DNA from: Staphylococcus canis
GTDB taxonomy: Bacteria > Bacillota > Bacilli > Staphylococcales > Staphylococcaceae
Assembly: GCF_016238445.1 (NCBI RefSeq)
Contig: NZ_JABANU010000017.1
Location: 1-56,381, forward strand
Length of the DNA: 56,381 nt
Direction: 5' to 3'
Shown here: one piece after another, positions 30,486-40,415 of the stretch
How positions within the stretch are numbered: position 1 is the stretch's first letter
Layout of the letters: each line of letters opens with the position of its first letter
The notes under the pieces: model-generated
What the model was told of the DNA's origin: nothing
Database searches by the model: none
The model's input: only the letters and a program-made list of their open reading frames with translations
Made by a program: the position numbers and the translations under genes

Positions 30486-30522
30486 AAAAAGACGCGGATA
30501 TTAAAAATATCCTCGCTTTTTA
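30486..30522 (-). terminator. Terminator between the SH3-like gene and the MoxR pair
   Basis: The minus-strand AAAAAGCGAGGATATT arm pairs with AATATCCGCGTCTTTTT with one bulge, followed by T-rich sequence. Confidence 0.75.
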
Positions 30523-30544
30523 TGTTGTTACTATTTAATTTTAC

Positions 30545-30748
30545 TTAGACTTCTTCAAAGTATTCTTTGTAGTAACCACCAACATGACCAGAGTTATCAA
30601 TAATTTGATAATATTCTTCAGTTTCATTCACAACTGGATATGTTTCCCCTACTGTTAGCATATTACTTACTGTAAATTTCTTCGCATCTGTATGGACAAC
30701 CTTAACTTCTTTAATTGCAGGTTTATCTTTCCATGTTTCATGTAGCAT
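30545..30748 (-). CDS. Small SH3-like (DUF6501-type) protein
   Basis: A 67-residue protein beginning MLHETWKDKPAIKEVKVVHT and ending with GGYYKEYFEEV. The pattern of short beta strands with VGETYPVVNETEEYYQIIDNSG matches a small SH3-like barrel, as in DUF6501 members; it has no transmembrane segment. AAGGAAAAGG lies upstream; ATG 30757 (MINMLHE) is an alternative start. It overlaps the end of the VOC gene (30750), so they are probably cotranscribed. Function unknown. Confidence 0.75.
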   Translation of the reverse strand: MLHETWKDKPAIKEVKVVHTDAKKFTVSNMLTVGETYPVVNETEEYYQIIDNSGHVGGYYKEYFEEV

Positions 30749-30749
30749 G

Positions 30750-31571
30750 TTAATCATCCTTTTCCTTATCGAGTGTGAGTATAAATGAAATACCACTAAT
30801 GTCATTGACTCGAATTGATTCTGTATGGTTTTCTGTGCTTTTTAATGTATGATAAGGTATATCATGTTGTTTTAATTGACTCATCGCATGATAAAATTCT
30901 TCTTGATGTTGTGCTGTAAACTCAAGTTGTTCAATAATTCCATATTCAGGAAGTTGAATCGGTTGTTCAGGTTGATAGAGGTGTATTTCAGCACCAAGAC
31001 CACCTTCTCCACGTTGCAACACTGTTGTTTCGATACCTTTATGATTTTGATATTTTGCAAATGGCCTAAAATTAAATATTTTTGTAAGCAATGTCAAAGT
31101 TACCATAACTTCATTTGTACATAATACGATTGGACCTAATCCTTGTACTTGATGAAGCGGATTAACAATATCATTATCATCTGGTACTCCTAAGGGCACA
31201 CCACTATTCATTTCATTTGAATATAGATCAAAACGTTGTCCATTAAAATCATGGAAATAAAAATATAAGTGATGATTAATTTTTAGTTCATCCGAATGGT
31301 GAATTTGATGATTATTCAGAATGTTGATATATTCTTTCAAACCTTCATTAGTTGGTGTACGTAACCCAATAGATTTAAAGTGTGATTGATCAGGCGATAA
31401 TGCTTTGGGTATTTCAACAAATTGCAAACGTGTACCAGCTTGTAAATGACCATCACCTAACTGCACTGAATGCGCTTTTTGATGATATCGCATACCTATC
31501 ATATTATGAAATAATTCAATAGTTTTGTCTATATTTTCGGTTCCTAAAGTAACACTACGAATTCCAGTCAT
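30750..31571 (-). CDS. VOC-family (glyoxalase/dioxygenase fold) protein
   Basis: A 273-residue protein with two tandem VOC modules (about 1-120 and 140-265), starting MTGIRSVTLGTENIDKTIEL. Metal ligands are suggested by the E/H in QLGDGHLQAG and YFHDFNGQRFDLYS (module 1) and by GLGAEIHLYQP and ISFIL (module 2). Such proteins are ring-cleavage dioxygenase-like or glyoxalase-like enzymes; the substrate cannot be told. It lies in a minus-strand cluster with the SH3-like and small membrane genes and looks conserved at this site in staphylococci. Confidence 0.82.
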   Translation of the reverse strand: MTGIRSVTLGTENIDKTIELFHNMIGMRYHQKAHSVQLGDGHLQAGTRLQFVEIPKALSPDQSHFKSIGLRTPTNEGLKEYINILNNHQIHHSDELKINHHLYFYFHDFNGQRFDLYSNEMNSGVPLGVPDDNDIVNPLHQVQGLGPIVLCTNEVMVTLTLLTKIFNFRPFAKYQNHKGIETTVLQRGEGGLGAEIHLYQPEQPIQLPEYGIIEQLEFTAQHQEEFYHAMSQLKQHDIPYHTLKSTENHTESIRVNDISGISFILTLDKEKDD

Positions 31572-31603
31572 TATTTATAGATGCCCCCTATGAGTTACGA
31601 ATT

Positions 31604-31837
31604 TTACATAGATATTCCTATAATTAGGAAAATCATCCCAACTAAAAAGTATAATAATTTGCCAGAGTTATTTCTTAAAGTATCAATGCCATAAATCAAA
31701 ATCAAGAGTATACCTATTGTCTCTAAGATAGGATTATGGTCTACCTTACCTACAAAATAAAGCACAATAAGCACACAATTAATTAAAAATAAAAAGATTC
31801 CAAATGTTAATAAAGGTATCAGTAATTTACGTGTCAT
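31604..31837 (-). CDS. Small membrane protein, unknown function
   Basis: A 77-residue protein with three hydrophobic helices (about 6-28, 35-49 and 60-77) and no recognised motif. Start follows a CAGGAAGGATTA site. It is 33 bases before the VOC gene and is likely cotranscribed with it. Conserved membrane proteins of this size are common in staphylococci; nothing more can be said of its role. Confidence 0.7.
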   Translation of the reverse strand: MTRKLLIPLLTFGIFLFLINCVLIVLYFVGKVDHNPILETIGILLILIYGIDTLRNNSGKLLYFLVGMIFLIIGISM

Positions 31838-31925
31838 AAGTAATCCTTCCTGTGAGCTTATAAAGCTAGTTTATCATAGATTGCTAAAAATGGCTTTATT
31901 CTTATTTTGTATCAATTTCTATATA

Positions 31926-31985
31926 AAAAGGTTGAGACACTTAAACGTTAAGTAACTTCAAACGCTAAATGTCTCAACCTCTTTC
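31926..31985 (-). terminator. Terminator of odhAB (staphylococcal GGTTGAGACA hairpin)
   Basis: AGGTTGAGACA and TGTCTCAACCT form an 11-bp stem; on the minus strand it is followed by TTTTTATA. The core motif recurs as intergenic hairpins in staphylococci and in this window (compare 6116-6158 and 56262-56275). Confidence 0.8.
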
Positions 31986-32015
31986 TCTTTATATTATCGT
32001 GTTATCTCTTTAGGA

Positions 32016-33302
32016 TTATGATTCTAAAAGCAGATCTTCTGGGTTTTCGATTAATTCCTTAATTGTTTTTAAGAAACTTACTGCTTCTTTACCGTCGATA
32101 ATGCGGTGATCGTAACTTAATGCAATATACATCATTGGACGATTTTCAATAGTATCTTTATCAATAGCGATAGGTCTAGTAATAATAGAGTGCATTCCTA
32201 AAATAGCAGCTTGACTACCATTAATAATAGGAGTTGACATCATTGAACCAAAAATACCCCCATTTGTAATTGTGAATGATCCGTTCATCATATCATCTAA
32301 TGTTAATTTATTATCACGTGCTTTAGTAGCTAAGTCTGCAATTTCTTGTTCGATTTCAGCAAAGTTTTTCTTGTCACAGTCACGAACATTCGGTACTAAC
32401 AAGCCACCTGGTGTAGACACGGCAATACCAATATCATAGTATTGTTTTGTGACCATATAATCGCCATCTATTTCTGCATTAACTTCTGGATATTTTTTCA
32501 ATGCAGCAACTGCAGCTTTTGTAAAGAATGACATAAATCCAAGTTTAGTACCGTTATGATTTTCCATAAACTGCTCTTTTTTACGTTTACGTAGATTCAT
32601 TACATTTGTCATATCAACTTCATTGAAAGTTGTTAACATAGCTGTATTATTATTTACTTCTAATAATTTTTTAGCTGCTGTTTGTTTTCTACGGCTCATT
32701 TTTTCTCTAATTACAGGTTTAGATGGTTTTTGTGGTTGTTGAGACTGTTGTGATTGTTGAGTTGACTGTTGCTCTTTGCTTGATGTTTGTTTTTGTGTAC
32801 CGCGCTCAACGTCTTCTTTACGAACTACGTCGTTTGTTTTACCACTAACTTCACTTAAATCAATACCTTTTTCACGAGCAGCACGGCGCGCAGATGGTGT
32901 CGCATTAATACGTTCTGATGATTTTTGTGATTCTGAATCTTTTTCTTTTGAAGTTGATTCTTGTTGTTCTGCTTTTTCATTAGATTTTGATTCTTGACTA
33001 TTAGATTCATTTTCTGACTTCTCTTTTTTATCAGATGACTCTTGATTATCTGATTGTGAAGATGCGCTTCCTTCACCTACAATAGCGATAGCTTGTCCAA
33101 CTTCAACAGTATCGCCTTCTTCTGCTAATAATTCTTGAATTGTTCCGGCTTCTTCGGAAATTACTTCTACATTAACTTTATCTGTTTCTAATTCTAGAAT
33201 TGCTTCTCCTTTATCAACAGTATCCCCTACACTTTTTAACCATTCTGCTATAGTACCTTCTGTAATAGATTCTGCTAATTCTGGAACTTTTACCTCTGCC
33301 AT
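32016..33302 (-). CDS. odhB: 2-oxoglutarate dehydrogenase E2 (dihydrolipoyl succinyltransferase)
   Basis: A 428-residue E2 enzyme. The lipoyl domain (1-80) has the lipoylated lysine K42 in ETDKVNVEV; a long polar linker (about 82-135, rich in S/E/K/Q) leads to the peripheral-subunit-binding domain (about 135-170, [17 protein letters not shown]) and a second Q/S-rich linker; the catalytic acyltransferase domain (about 200-428) ends with the active-site SYDHRIIDG. It transfers succinyl to CoA in the TCA cycle complex with OdhA and a shared E3. It is 13 bases after odhA and ends at a strong terminator. Confidence 0.96.
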   Translation of the reverse strand: MAEVKVPELAESITEGTIAEWLKSVGDTVDKGEAILELETDKVNVEVISEEAGTIQELLAEEGDTVEVGQAIAIVGEGSASSQSDNQESSDKKEKSENESNSQESKSNEKAEQQESTSKEKDSESQKSSERINATPSARRAAREKGIDLSEVSGKTNDVVRKEDVERGTQKQTSSKEQQSTQQSQQSQQPQKPSKPVIREKMSRRKQTAAKKLLEVNNNTAMLTTFNEVDMTNVMNLRKRKKEQFMENHNGTKLGFMSFFTKAAVAALKKYPEVNAEIDGDYMVTKQYYDIGIAVSTPGGLLVPNVRDCDKKNFAEIEQEIADLATKARDNKLTLDDMMNGSFTITNGGIFGSMMSTPIINGSQAAILGMHSIITRPIAIDKDTIENRPMMYIALSYDHRIIDGKEAVSFLKTIKELIENPEDLLLES

Positions 33303-33315
33303 TTTAAAATGCCCC

Positions 33316-36105
33316 CTATTTATTTAAGCTATTTTCAATAATCATTTTCTGAACAAGTTTATGAATTTCTCCGTCACCTTCAGCTGGTGCAGCACGATGT
33401 TTTCTTCCATGATAGTTTAAAGTATATTTATCCCCTACGATACGATTTAAAACTGGGTAAACCGAATGCCATGCACCTTGGTTTTGAGGTTCTTCTTGTA
33501 CCCAATTCACTGATTCTAAATGAGGTAATTCATTTAGAACGTCCACAATTTCTTTTTCTGGGAATGGATAGATTCTTTCTACCGCTATTAGTAATATTTC
33601 TTCGTTAGGTTCTTCTTTTAATTTTTCTTTTAAATCGATAAACACTTTACCAGAAGCTAAAATAACTTTCTTCACTTTAGATGCGTCGTGTGATTCAACA
33701 AGAATTGGTGAGAATTGTCCAGAAGTGAATTCTTTAATAGGTTTAGCAACGGTTTTGTTTCTTAATAAACCTTTCGGTGACATTAAGACAAGAGGTCGCA
33801 TGGCCTCTGTACCAAGACTTGCTGCTTGTGCACGTAATAAATGGAAATAGTTACTTGCACTAGATAAGTTACAAACTGTCATATTATTTTCTGCTGCCAG
33901 TTGTAAAAAGCGTTCAAGACGTGCTGATGAGTGCTCAGGTCCTTGTCCTTCAAACGCATGTGGTAAAAAGAAAGTAAGTCCTGAACGTTCACCCCATTTA
34001 GCATTACCTGAGAAAATAAAGTTATCAAAATACATTTGTGCCATATTTGAAAAGTCGCCAAATTGCGCTTCCCAAATATTAAATGAATGTGGTTTTTCTA
34101 CATTATATCCATATTCAAAACCAACTACAGCTGCCTCTGAAAGTGGTGAATTATGAATATCAAATGTTGCTTTTTGATCAGGTACATTTTGAAGTGGAAT
34201 GTATTCTTCACCCGTCTCTTGATCATGCAGAACAGCATGTCTATGGCTAAATGTACCTCTTTCTGAATCTTGTCCAGTTAATCGAACTGGTGTCCCTTCT
34301 TGCATAACAGTGGCAAATGCTAATTGTTCAGCATGTGCCCAATCTACTAATTCATTTTCATCATTGAAAGGCGCACGACGTTGTTCAAGTATACGATTTA
34401 ATTTCTTAAAGATATTGAAATTTTCTGGATATGAAAGCATAGCATCATTTATCTCTTTAAGACGATCGAATGATAATTCACTTTCATTGCTTGATAACGG
34501 TTCAGAAATGTTATCTGGAATGTCCATTTCAGTGTTATCAATTTTGTCATTTTTATCAATTTGATCATGTGCTTGTCGCATTTCTTTTTGAACTTTATCA
34601 ATGACTTCATCCATTTGATCTTGCTTTAAAACACCTTCGTCAACAAGTTTTTTTCCATAAATATACTCAACTGTATCGTGTTTTTTAATATTTTTATAAG
34701 GTAAAGGATTTGTTAAAGTAGGCTCATCCATTTCATTATGACCAAAACGACGGTATCCTACTATATCAATAACAACATCCTTATGGAATTTTTTTCTGAA
34801 TTCCATAGCAATATCAATAGCTTCAATTGTTGCTTCAACATCATCAGCATTGACGTGCATAATAGGTACGTCATAACCTTTAGCCACATCAGTTGCATAT
34901 GTTGTAGAGCGACCATCTACAGGCTCAGTTGTAAATCCAATGCGGTTATTTGTTACAAGGTGTAGTGTTCCACCAGTGCTAAATCCGTTAAGATTACCTA
35001 AGTTCATTGTTTCAAAGTTAACACCTTGACCTGGATATGCAGCGTCACCATGAACAATAATTGGCATTGCATTATTATAATCAGTAGAGATTTTTCCTGG
35101 TTGATTTGTATTATCTTGATTAGCTCGAGTACGACCAGTAACAACTGGTGCCACAACTTCAAGATGACTTGGGTTATTTGCTAAAGTGATTTTTTGTTCG
35201 ATGCCGTAATCGTTAATTGTTTTTGAGCCACCTAAGTGATATTTAACATCACCAGTCCATCCAGAAGTTAATGCTAAACTTTTATCTTCAGGTATAAATT
35301 TCATTGCGTCAGTATGCATAAACTCAGAAATCATCATTGAATAAGGTTTTTGTAATACATGAGTTAGGACATTTAATCGACCACGATGGGCCATACCGAT
35401 TTGAATATGACCAATTTTTTCTTCAGATGCACGTTTAATAGTTCGAGATATCATTGGTACTAATGCATCTACACCTTCAATTGAAAATCGTTTAGCCCCC
35501 ACAAAATTTTTATGAAGGTATTTCTCGAATCCTTCTACATGCGCAAGTAGTTTAAATAAATCGATTTTTTCGTTGTCATTTAACCCTGCTTTATATGGTG
35601 TTTCAATTCGACGCTTTAACCATACGCGCTCTTCATTATTATTAATATGTGTATATTCAAAAGCGATAGGTCCTTTATAACGTTTTTCCATTCTTAAAAT
35701 TGCTTCATATGCGTTATCATAAATATCTTTAAAATGATCTGATACAATTTCTGCAGATATACCTTCGAGTGTTTGTTGATCTAAATTAAAATCTTCAATT
35801 TCTAATTTAGGTATATTTTTTCTTTCCGGTCTATTCACAGGATATATGTCTGCTTTTAAATGCCCATACTGTCTAATATTATCAATCAGTCTCATAACAC
35901 GTTTAATTGTGCTATCCCCTGAACTAGATTGATTTGATTGAGATGTGACAGTGGCTTCACCATCTTTAATTGTACTAAAGAGTACTTGTAAATCATCAGT
36001 TACAGAACTAGGATCTTCTAAAAACTGATCGTATAATTCTAGCATTAATCCTAAGTTTGCTCCGAAGTTTACAGGTGCCTCTGTCACCTGTTTATCGTTC
36101 TTCAT
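33316..36105 (-). CDS. odhA: 2-oxoglutarate dehydrogenase E1
   Basis: A 929-residue thiamine-diphosphate enzyme decarboxylating 2-oxoglutarate in the TCA cycle. Family blocks include an [15 protein letters not shown] stretch (about 240), [14 protein letters not shown] in the ThDP-binding domain (about 355), [13 protein letters not shown] (about 450), and the C-terminal transketolase pyrimidine part with [19 protein letters not shown]. The N terminus keeps the short helix start [29 protein letters not shown] is a strong ribosome site. A cre-like site lies 25 bases upstream, so glucose repression through CcpA is likely. The pair odhA-odhB is a standard operon. Confidence 0.96.
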   Translation of the reverse strand: MKNDKQVTEAPVNFGANLGLMLELYDQFLEDPSSVTDDLQVLFSTIKDGEATVTSQSNQSSSGDSTIKRVMRLIDNIRQYGHLKADIYPVNRPERKNIPKLEIEDFNLDQQTLEGISAEIVSDHFKDIYDNAYEAILRMEKRYKGPIAFEYTHINNNEERVWLKRRIETPYKAGLNDNEKIDLFKLLAHVEGFEKYLHKNFVGAKRFSIEGVDALVPMISRTIKRASEEKIGHIQIGMAHRGRLNVLTHVLQKPYSMMISEFMHTDAMKFIPEDKSLALTSGWTGDVKYHLGGSKTINDYGIEQKITLANNPSHLEVVAPVVTGRTRANQDNTNQPGKISTDYNNAMPIIVHGDAAYPGQGVNFETMNLGNLNGFSTGGTLHLVTNNRIGFTTEPVDGRSTTYATDVAKGYDVPIMHVNADDVEATIEAIDIAMEFRKKFHKDVVIDIVGYRRFGHNEMDEPTLTNPLPYKNIKKHDTVEYIYGKKLVDEGVLKQDQMDEVIDKVQKEMRQAHDQIDKNDKIDNTEMDIPDNISEPLSSNESELSFDRLKEINDAMLSYPENFNIFKKLNRILEQRRAPFNDENELVDWAHAEQLAFATVMQEGTPVRLTGQDSERGTFSHRHAVLHDQETGEEYIPLQNVPDQKATFDIHNSPLSEAAVVGFEYGYNVEKPHSFNIWEAQFGDFSNMAQMYFDNFIFSGNAKWGERSGLTFFLPHAFEGQGPEHSSARLERFLQLAAENNMTVCNLSSASNYFHLLRAQAASLGTEAMRPLVLMSPKGLLRNKTVAKPIKEFTSGQFSPILVESHDASKVKKVILASGKVFIDLKEKLKEEPNEEILLIAVERIYPFPEKEIVDVLNELPHLESVNWVQEEPQNQGAWHSVYPVLNRIVGDKYTLNYHGRKHRAAPAEGDGEIHKLVQKMIIENSLNK

Positions 36106-36129
36106 AATCCACCCTCCACAGAAAAAAAG

Positions 36130-36143
36130 TTAAAACGCTTACA
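36130..36143 (-). promoter_or_regulatory. Likely cre (CcpA-binding) site upstream of odhA
   Basis: On the minus strand TGTAAGCGTTTTAA fits the cre pattern TG-W-N-A-N-CG-N-T-N-W-C-A with one mismatch (A for the penultimate C). It is about 25 bases before the odhA ATG and probably overlaps the leader. CcpA control of TCA-cycle genes is well known in staphylococci. Confidence 0.6.
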
Positions 36144-36191
36144 GTTCAATAATATCATTAAATTGTGAACATTTAAAGACAAAAAACTAGC

Positions 36192-37568
36192 TTAATGTTG
36201 ATTGGAATTTTCATTGAATGTCAGTGTAAATGTAGTTTTTTCATTGAGTTTACTTTTTACTGAAATATGGCCATGATAATGATTTACAATTTTTTTAGCT
36301 ATTGATAAACCTAATCCATTTCCTCCCTGTTGACGTGATCTAGATTTGTCCACACGATAAAAGCGATCAAATATATGAGATTGATCTTCTTCAGGTATTC
36401 CAACGCCATAGTCGGTAATAAAGATAGATACTTGATTTTTATGAAGTTGAGTTTCAATTTCTATTTTTTTATTTTTTTTATCGTATTTAATAGCATTATC
36501 AATAAAGATGAGTAGTACTTGCTCTAAATGAAAAGCATTAATGTTCAGATATATAGAGTTTTCATTAGATATGAATTTAAAATGATAATCTTTATGTAGC
36601 TTTTGTAAGGCATTAATTCGACTTTTAATTTCTAAATTCACATCTACCCTCTCAGTTATATTTTCATTGAGGTGAATGTCACCTTTAGTCAGTAATAATA
36701 ATTCTTCCACTAATTTAGTAATACGATTCATTTCTTCAAGGGAAATATTCAATGACTCCTCAAGCACCAGTGGATCTTTTTTTCCCCATCGTTTAATCAA
36801 ATTTAAATGACCTTGAATAATTTGAAGTGGTGTACGTAATTCATGTGATGCGTCTTCAACAAATTGACGTTGTTGGTTAAATGAATTTTCTAATTTACCC
36901 ATCATGCTATTAAAAGTGTCGATTAATGCATCGGTTTCCTCATAATTAGTTTGAACTTGTAACTTTTCTTGGAATCCATCTTTTCGGATTTGTGTCATTT
37001 TATCTGTAATGATATTTAAAGGTTTTGTAACTTGAGATGAGAAGATATAACTAATGATTGCTGTTGCAAATAACGCTATTAATCCAAAAATTAAAGCAAG
37101 ATATGTCATAAAGTTTAATAAACTATCGTAAACATCAAGTGAGTGTATCACAACCACATACCCTTTAAAATAATTTGTATCTGCAGGACTAAACACAACA
37201 ATATAAGAGTGCATATCTTTAGTTATTATTTTAATATTGCGAGTTTGATAGGGTTTAAATTCCGGGCTGAATTGGATATCACTTGTATTTGAGTTCTCTA
37301 AAAGCTGTTCTCCATTTCGATTAAAGATAATGACTTTTTGATAACTATCTGTAACTGAATTATATTCAATTGCATTAATGTTATTAAAAGGCTTTGTATC
37401 TAACAGGTTTAATACGTCGTCTACACTATTTTCAGCTTTAGTTAATTCATTTTGCTTCAACAAACTACTGATAGCATAAATGATTAACAAACAAAATATA
37501 AATATAATCAAAAAAGTAATAACTGTAGTTACTAGTGTCCATTTCTTTTTTAAAGTAGAATGTTTCAT
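36192..37568 (-). CDS. arlS: Sensor histidine kinase ArlS
   Basis: A 458-residue two-pass membrane kinase: helices at about 12-33 and 152-174 flank an extracellular sensor domain; HAMP about 178-230; H-box [11 protein letters not shown] with phosphorylated H242; ATPase motifs N-box ([10 protein letters not shown]), G1 (DYGVGIPE) and G2 ([11 protein letters not shown]). ArlS phosphorylates ArlR to control autolysis, adhesion and virulence genes, and responds to manganese/glucose limits as described for S. aureus. Its ATG overlaps the arlR stop by four bases, so they are co-translated. The sensor domain is the least conserved part. Confidence 0.94.
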   Translation of the reverse strand: MKHSTLKKKWTLVTTVITFLIIFIFCLLIIYAISSLLKQNELTKAENSVDDVLNLLDTKPFNNINAIEYNSVTDSYQKVIIFNRNGEQLLENSNTSDIQFSPEFKPYQTRNIKIITKDMHSYIVVFSPADTNYFKGYVVVIHSLDVYDSLLNFMTYLALIFGLIALFATAIISYIFSSQVTKPLNIITDKMTQIRKDGFQEKLQVQTNYEETDALIDTFNSMMGKLENSFNQQRQFVEDASHELRTPLQIIQGHLNLIKRWGKKDPLVLEESLNISLEEMNRITKLVEELLLLTKGDIHLNENITERVDVNLEIKSRINALQKLHKDYHFKFISNENSIYLNINAFHLEQVLLIFIDNAIKYDKKNKKIEIETQLHKNQVSIFITDYGVGIPEEDQSHIFDRFYRVDKSRSRQQGGNGLGLSIAKKIVNHYHGHISVKSKLNEKTTFTLTFNENSNQH

Positions 37569-38239
37569 TGACGAATCACATATCCAACGCCACGTACTGT
37601 TTCTATTAACTTCTGTTTATCAACCACTTTTAACTTATTTCTCAAATATCTAATGTAAACATCCACAACATTTGTTTCAACTTCAGACTCATATCCCCAA
37701 ACATGGTTTAAAATCTGATCACGGTGTAAAACATGATTTTTATTTTCTGCTAATATCAGTAGTAAATCAAATTCTGTTTTAGTTAATTCTATTTTCTTAT
37801 TTTGATATGTCACATTAAAAGCATCCTTATCAATTGTAAGCCCATCAATTGTTACGATATCACTTTGAGAAAGATGATTAGCAGAACGACGAATTCTAGC
37901 GCGCATTCTTGCAAGTAACTCTTCAATTTCAAAAGGCTTCACAATATAATCATCTGCGCCACAATCTAATCCTTTAACTTTGTCATAAGTTTCACCTTTA
38001 GCTGTAATAATAATGATAGGCGTATCCTTTTGTTTACGTATTCTCTGACACACTTCTAAACCGCTAATTTCTGGGAGCATTAAATCTAATAAAATAACAT
38101 CATAATCTTGTTGTAACGCTTTGTTTAAACCTTTCTGTCCATCATATTGTATATCCACATCGTAATTTTCATGCTTGAGTTCAAGCTCAATGAAACGTGC
38201 TAAGTTTTGTTCGTCCTCTACAATTAATACTTTTGCCAT
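37565..38239 (-). CDS. arlR: Response regulator ArlR (OmpR family)
   Basis: A 224-residue response regulator. The receiver domain (1-115) has acidic residues E8/D9, phospho-acceptor D52 in ILLDLMLPE, and K102-type [10 protein letters not shown]. The C-terminal winged helix (about 130-224) includes [15 protein letters not shown] and the recognition region [36 protein letters not shown] ribosome site precedes the ATG. It overlaps arlS. Upstream it faces the plus-strand Fur-controlled sRNA, with about 70 bases between starts. Confidence 0.96.
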   Translation of the reverse strand: MAKVLIVEDEQNLARFIELELKHENYDVDIQYDGQKGLNKALQQDYDVILLDLMLPEISGLEVCQRIRKQKDTPIIIITAKGETYDKVKGLDCGADDYIVKPFEIEELLARMRARIRRSANHLSQSDIVTIDGLTIDKDAFNVTYQNKKIELTKTEFDLLLILAENKNHVLHRDQILNHVWGYESEVETNVVDVYIRYLRNKLKVVDKQKLIETVRGVGYVIRQ

Positions 38240-38311
38240 GTTGTCACCTCTTTATAGTGATAATATATTCTAATTTAAGTCATAAAAAAAGAAAAAATTC
38301 AATGTTTCTAA

Positions 38312-38359
38312 TTGACAATCATTATCAATAAGGTATAATGTAATTGAAAATGATTATCA
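38312..38359 (+). promoter_or_regulatory. Promoter with two Fur boxes
   Basis: TTGACA (38312-38317) and TATAAT (38334-38339) are 16 bases apart. A 7-1-7 Fur box TGACAATCATTATCA (38313-38327) overlaps the -35 and spacer, with one mismatch to the inverted-repeat ideal. A second, TGAAAATGATTATCA (38345-38359), sits at the expected start of transcription, also one mismatch. Double Fur occupancy would give tight iron repression of the sRNA that follows. Confidence 0.9.
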
Positions 38360-38613
38360 ATATTAACATCCCCCCACACAAGTAATAAGTATTGAATCAT
38401 TTTCAAATATCCCCTTTATATGCCCGCAAGTTATATTAAGCTAGTTATTGTGATATGTTTTGGTTGAGCCAAAATATTGTCAACTTTCTAAATAAGTATG
38501 AACGACGTAATGCGTTCATAATACAATGATTATGATTTATAGACACTGCCACGTTATAATCATTGTTATTTCATAAAAAAGCCCATGAAAATTGAGTATC
38601 ATGGGCTTTTTTA
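38346..38613 (+). ncRNA. isrR: Candidate iron-responsive small RNA (IsrR-like)
   Basis: Downstream of the Fur-boxed promoter there is no ORF, but a structured RNA-like stretch: C-rich single-stranded motifs CCCCCC (38370-38375), CCCC (38411-38414) and GCCCG (38422-38426) that can pair with ribosome sites, hairpins TTTTGG/CCAAAA (about 38458-38473), TATGAACG/CGTTCATA (38497-38520) and ACAATGATTAT/ATAATCATTGT (38523-38566), then an intrinsic terminator (38575-38612). In S. aureus, IsrR (tsr25) has two Fur boxes and C-rich regions and represses iron-using enzymes. The S. aureus RNA is, as I recall, about 174 nt, whereas this span is about 268 nt, so the 3' end may differ. This and the promoter fill the 38240-38614 gap. 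Confidence 0.78.
38575..38613. terminator. Bidirectional terminator of the sRNA and the PAP2 gene
   Basis: AAAAAAGCCCATGA and TCATGGGCTTTTTT form a 14-bp stem with T-runs on both strands. Confidence 0.9.
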
Positions 38614-38614
38614 T

Positions 38615-39244
38615 TTATATATTATTTGATTTGGATTCAAGACCTTTTCGCAAAATCAATTGAGATAATACGATACAGAATAATCCCCCAACAAAACCAG
38701 CGAGTATATCTGTTGGATAATGTACTCCTAGATAAACACGAGAAGTGGATATAAGTAAAATGAGTATGACACTTAAAGCCATGATAACTGCTTTTGATTT
38801 TCCCTTAATAATACGATGTGTAACATAGATTAGGCTACCAAAAAAAGCAGTAGATCCCATAGCGTGACCACTTGGGAAACTAAATCCAGAAATATCAATT
38901 AATCTCAATAAAGTTGGTCGTTCTCTGTCAAAAATATTTTTTAAAATAGGATTTGAAACTCCAGATAAAATCATTGTAAGTGCAAAGAATAAAGCTTCTA
39001 TTTTATACTTATATAACATTAATAAAGCGACAACAATTAAAGATAATGTAACCATTGCCCAAACTTCGCCTATCTGTGTTGCACCAAAGAAAATTGAAGT
39101 TGAGATAAAACTTTCAGATGAATATATGAAGGTATAAACTTCATTATCTATCCATTTTCCAATTCGTGATTCATGAAATAAAGCAATCGTAGAAAAGATT
39201 AAAGTAAAAACAATTAATAACGTAATTCTTTTCCAATAATTCAA
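38615..39244 (-). CDS. PAP2-family lipid phosphatase
   Basis: A 209-residue membrane phosphatase with six hydrophobic helices. The three PAP2 motifs are present: KNIFDRERP (about residue 105), SFPSGHAMGS (about 122-131) and SRVYLGVHYPTDILAG (about 166-181), giving the catalytic histidines and arginine. Relatives dephosphorylate phosphatidylglycerol phosphate or undecaprenyl pyrophosphate, the latter recycling the wall carrier; which one cannot be decided. It follows murG by 15 bases in the same direction, which favours a wall-carrier role by association. Confidence 0.86.
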   Translation of the reverse strand: MNYWKRITLLIVFTLIFSTIALFHESRIGKWIDNEVYTFIYSSESFISTSIFFGATQIGEVWAMVTLSLIVVALLMLYKYKIEALFFALTMILSGVSNPILKNIFDRERPTLLRLIDISGFSFPSGHAMGSTAFFGSLIYVTHRIIKGKSKAVIMALSVILILLISTSRVYLGVHYPTDILAGFVGGLFCIVLSQLILRKGLESKSNNI

Positions 39245-39259
39245 GAATGAATATCCTCC

Positions 39260-40330
39260 CTAATGTAATACATCTAATAAAATCTTGTTTAATAATTCAT
39301 CTTTTGTATAACTTTCTTTAAAAGACTCCATATTATGCACATATTGTTCTTTGTTATGGTTTAATTTAGTAATGGAATCTAATAATGTTTGAGCACTTAA
39401 TTCTGATTCATCTATCATTGTAGCATAACCTTTTTGTTCAAAGTGACTCGCATTATCAATTTGATCTCCTCTTGATTGATCTAAACCTAAAGGTATTAAC
39501 AACATCGGAATACGTAATGTTAAAAATTCATAAATAGCATTTGAACCAGCACGCGAAACAACGAAATCAGTAATCGCTAATAAGTCGTTTAGTTCATCTT
39601 TTATAAATTCATACTGAACGTATCCTTCTCGCTTTATCGTATCATCTTTTAGGCCTTTTCCAGTCAAATGGATAATTTGGTAGTCTTTTAATAGACTGTC
39701 AAGATTATCACGAATTGCTTTATTTATCTTAGAACTACCCATGCTTCCTCCCATAACAAGTAATGTTTTTTTATTAGGAGATAATTGGGTAAATTGATAA
39801 CCTTTTTCTTTATTTCCAGATTTTAAATTATCACGTATCACTGCACCAATAAATTCTGATTTAGAACGAGGTACATATTTTAGTGTCTCTTCAAATGTTG
39901 TATATAACTTTTTCGCGAATTTTAATGCAATTTTGTTAGCCAATCCTGGCGTTAAATCAGATTCATGTATAATCGTAGGAATATTTAAAGATTTTGCTGC
40001 TAATACTACTGGAACTGATACAAATCCGCCTTTAGAAAATAGCATATCTGGTTTTTCACGTTTTAATATTTTACGGGCATCAATAATGCCTTTAAGCACT
40101 TTGAATATATCTTTGAGATTTTCAAATGATAAATATCGGCGTAACTTTCCACTTGAAATAGTATAGTAAGGTGTATTTGGGAGTTGAGACATTATCATTT
40201 CTTTTTCAATCCCTTGTTTTGAACCAATATAGAACGTTTCATGTCCTTTTGCTTCTGCAGTTGGAATTAAACTTAAATTGACAGAGACATGTCCAACTGT
40301 TCCACCGCCTGTAAACACGATTTTGACCAT
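39260..40330 (-). CDS. murG: UDP-GlcNAc:lipid I N-acetylglucosaminyltransferase
   Basis: A 356-residue GT28 glycosyltransferase making lipid II on the inner membrane face. The N-terminal TGGGTVGHVSVN motif (residues 7-18) binds the lipid carrier; LFSKGGFVSVPVVLAAK (about 95-111) and the C-terminal SRAGSNAIYEFLTL (about 260-273) and IPLGLDQSRGDQ (about 280-291) form the UDP-GlcNAc site. ATG 40330 follows GAGAGGAATAACT; an upstream in-frame start (40345) is a shadow. In S. aureus a small acetyltransferase gene sits between murG and ctpA as I recall; it is absent here. Confidence 0.96.
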   Translation of the reverse strand: MVKIVFTGGGTVGHVSVNLSLIPTAEAKGHETFYIGSKQGIEKEMIMSQLPNTPYYTISSGKLRRYLSFENLKDIFKVLKGIIDARKILKREKPDMLFSKGGFVSVPVVLAAKSLNIPTIIHESDLTPGLANKIALKFAKKLYTTFEETLKYVPRSKSEFIGAVIRDNLKSGNKEKGYQFTQLSPNKKTLLVMGGSMGSSKINKAIRDNLDSLLKDYQIIHLTGKGLKDDTIKREGYVQYEFIKDELNDLLAITDFVVSRAGSNAIYEFLTLRIPMLLIPLGLDQSRGDQIDNASHFEQKGYATMIDESELSAQTLLDSITKLNHNKEQYVHNMESFKESYTKDELLNKILLDVLH

Positions 40331-40415
40331 AGTTATTCCTCTCATTTCTAGAAAAATTTAGTGATTTTAGAATACTACATTTTAAAGTATTCTAGGTACC
40401 ATATGAGGTTGGTAT

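Noticed and set aside
32776..33076. ORFs on both strands over the odhB linker
   Set aside because: They mirror the low-complexity linker of odhB; no start signals.
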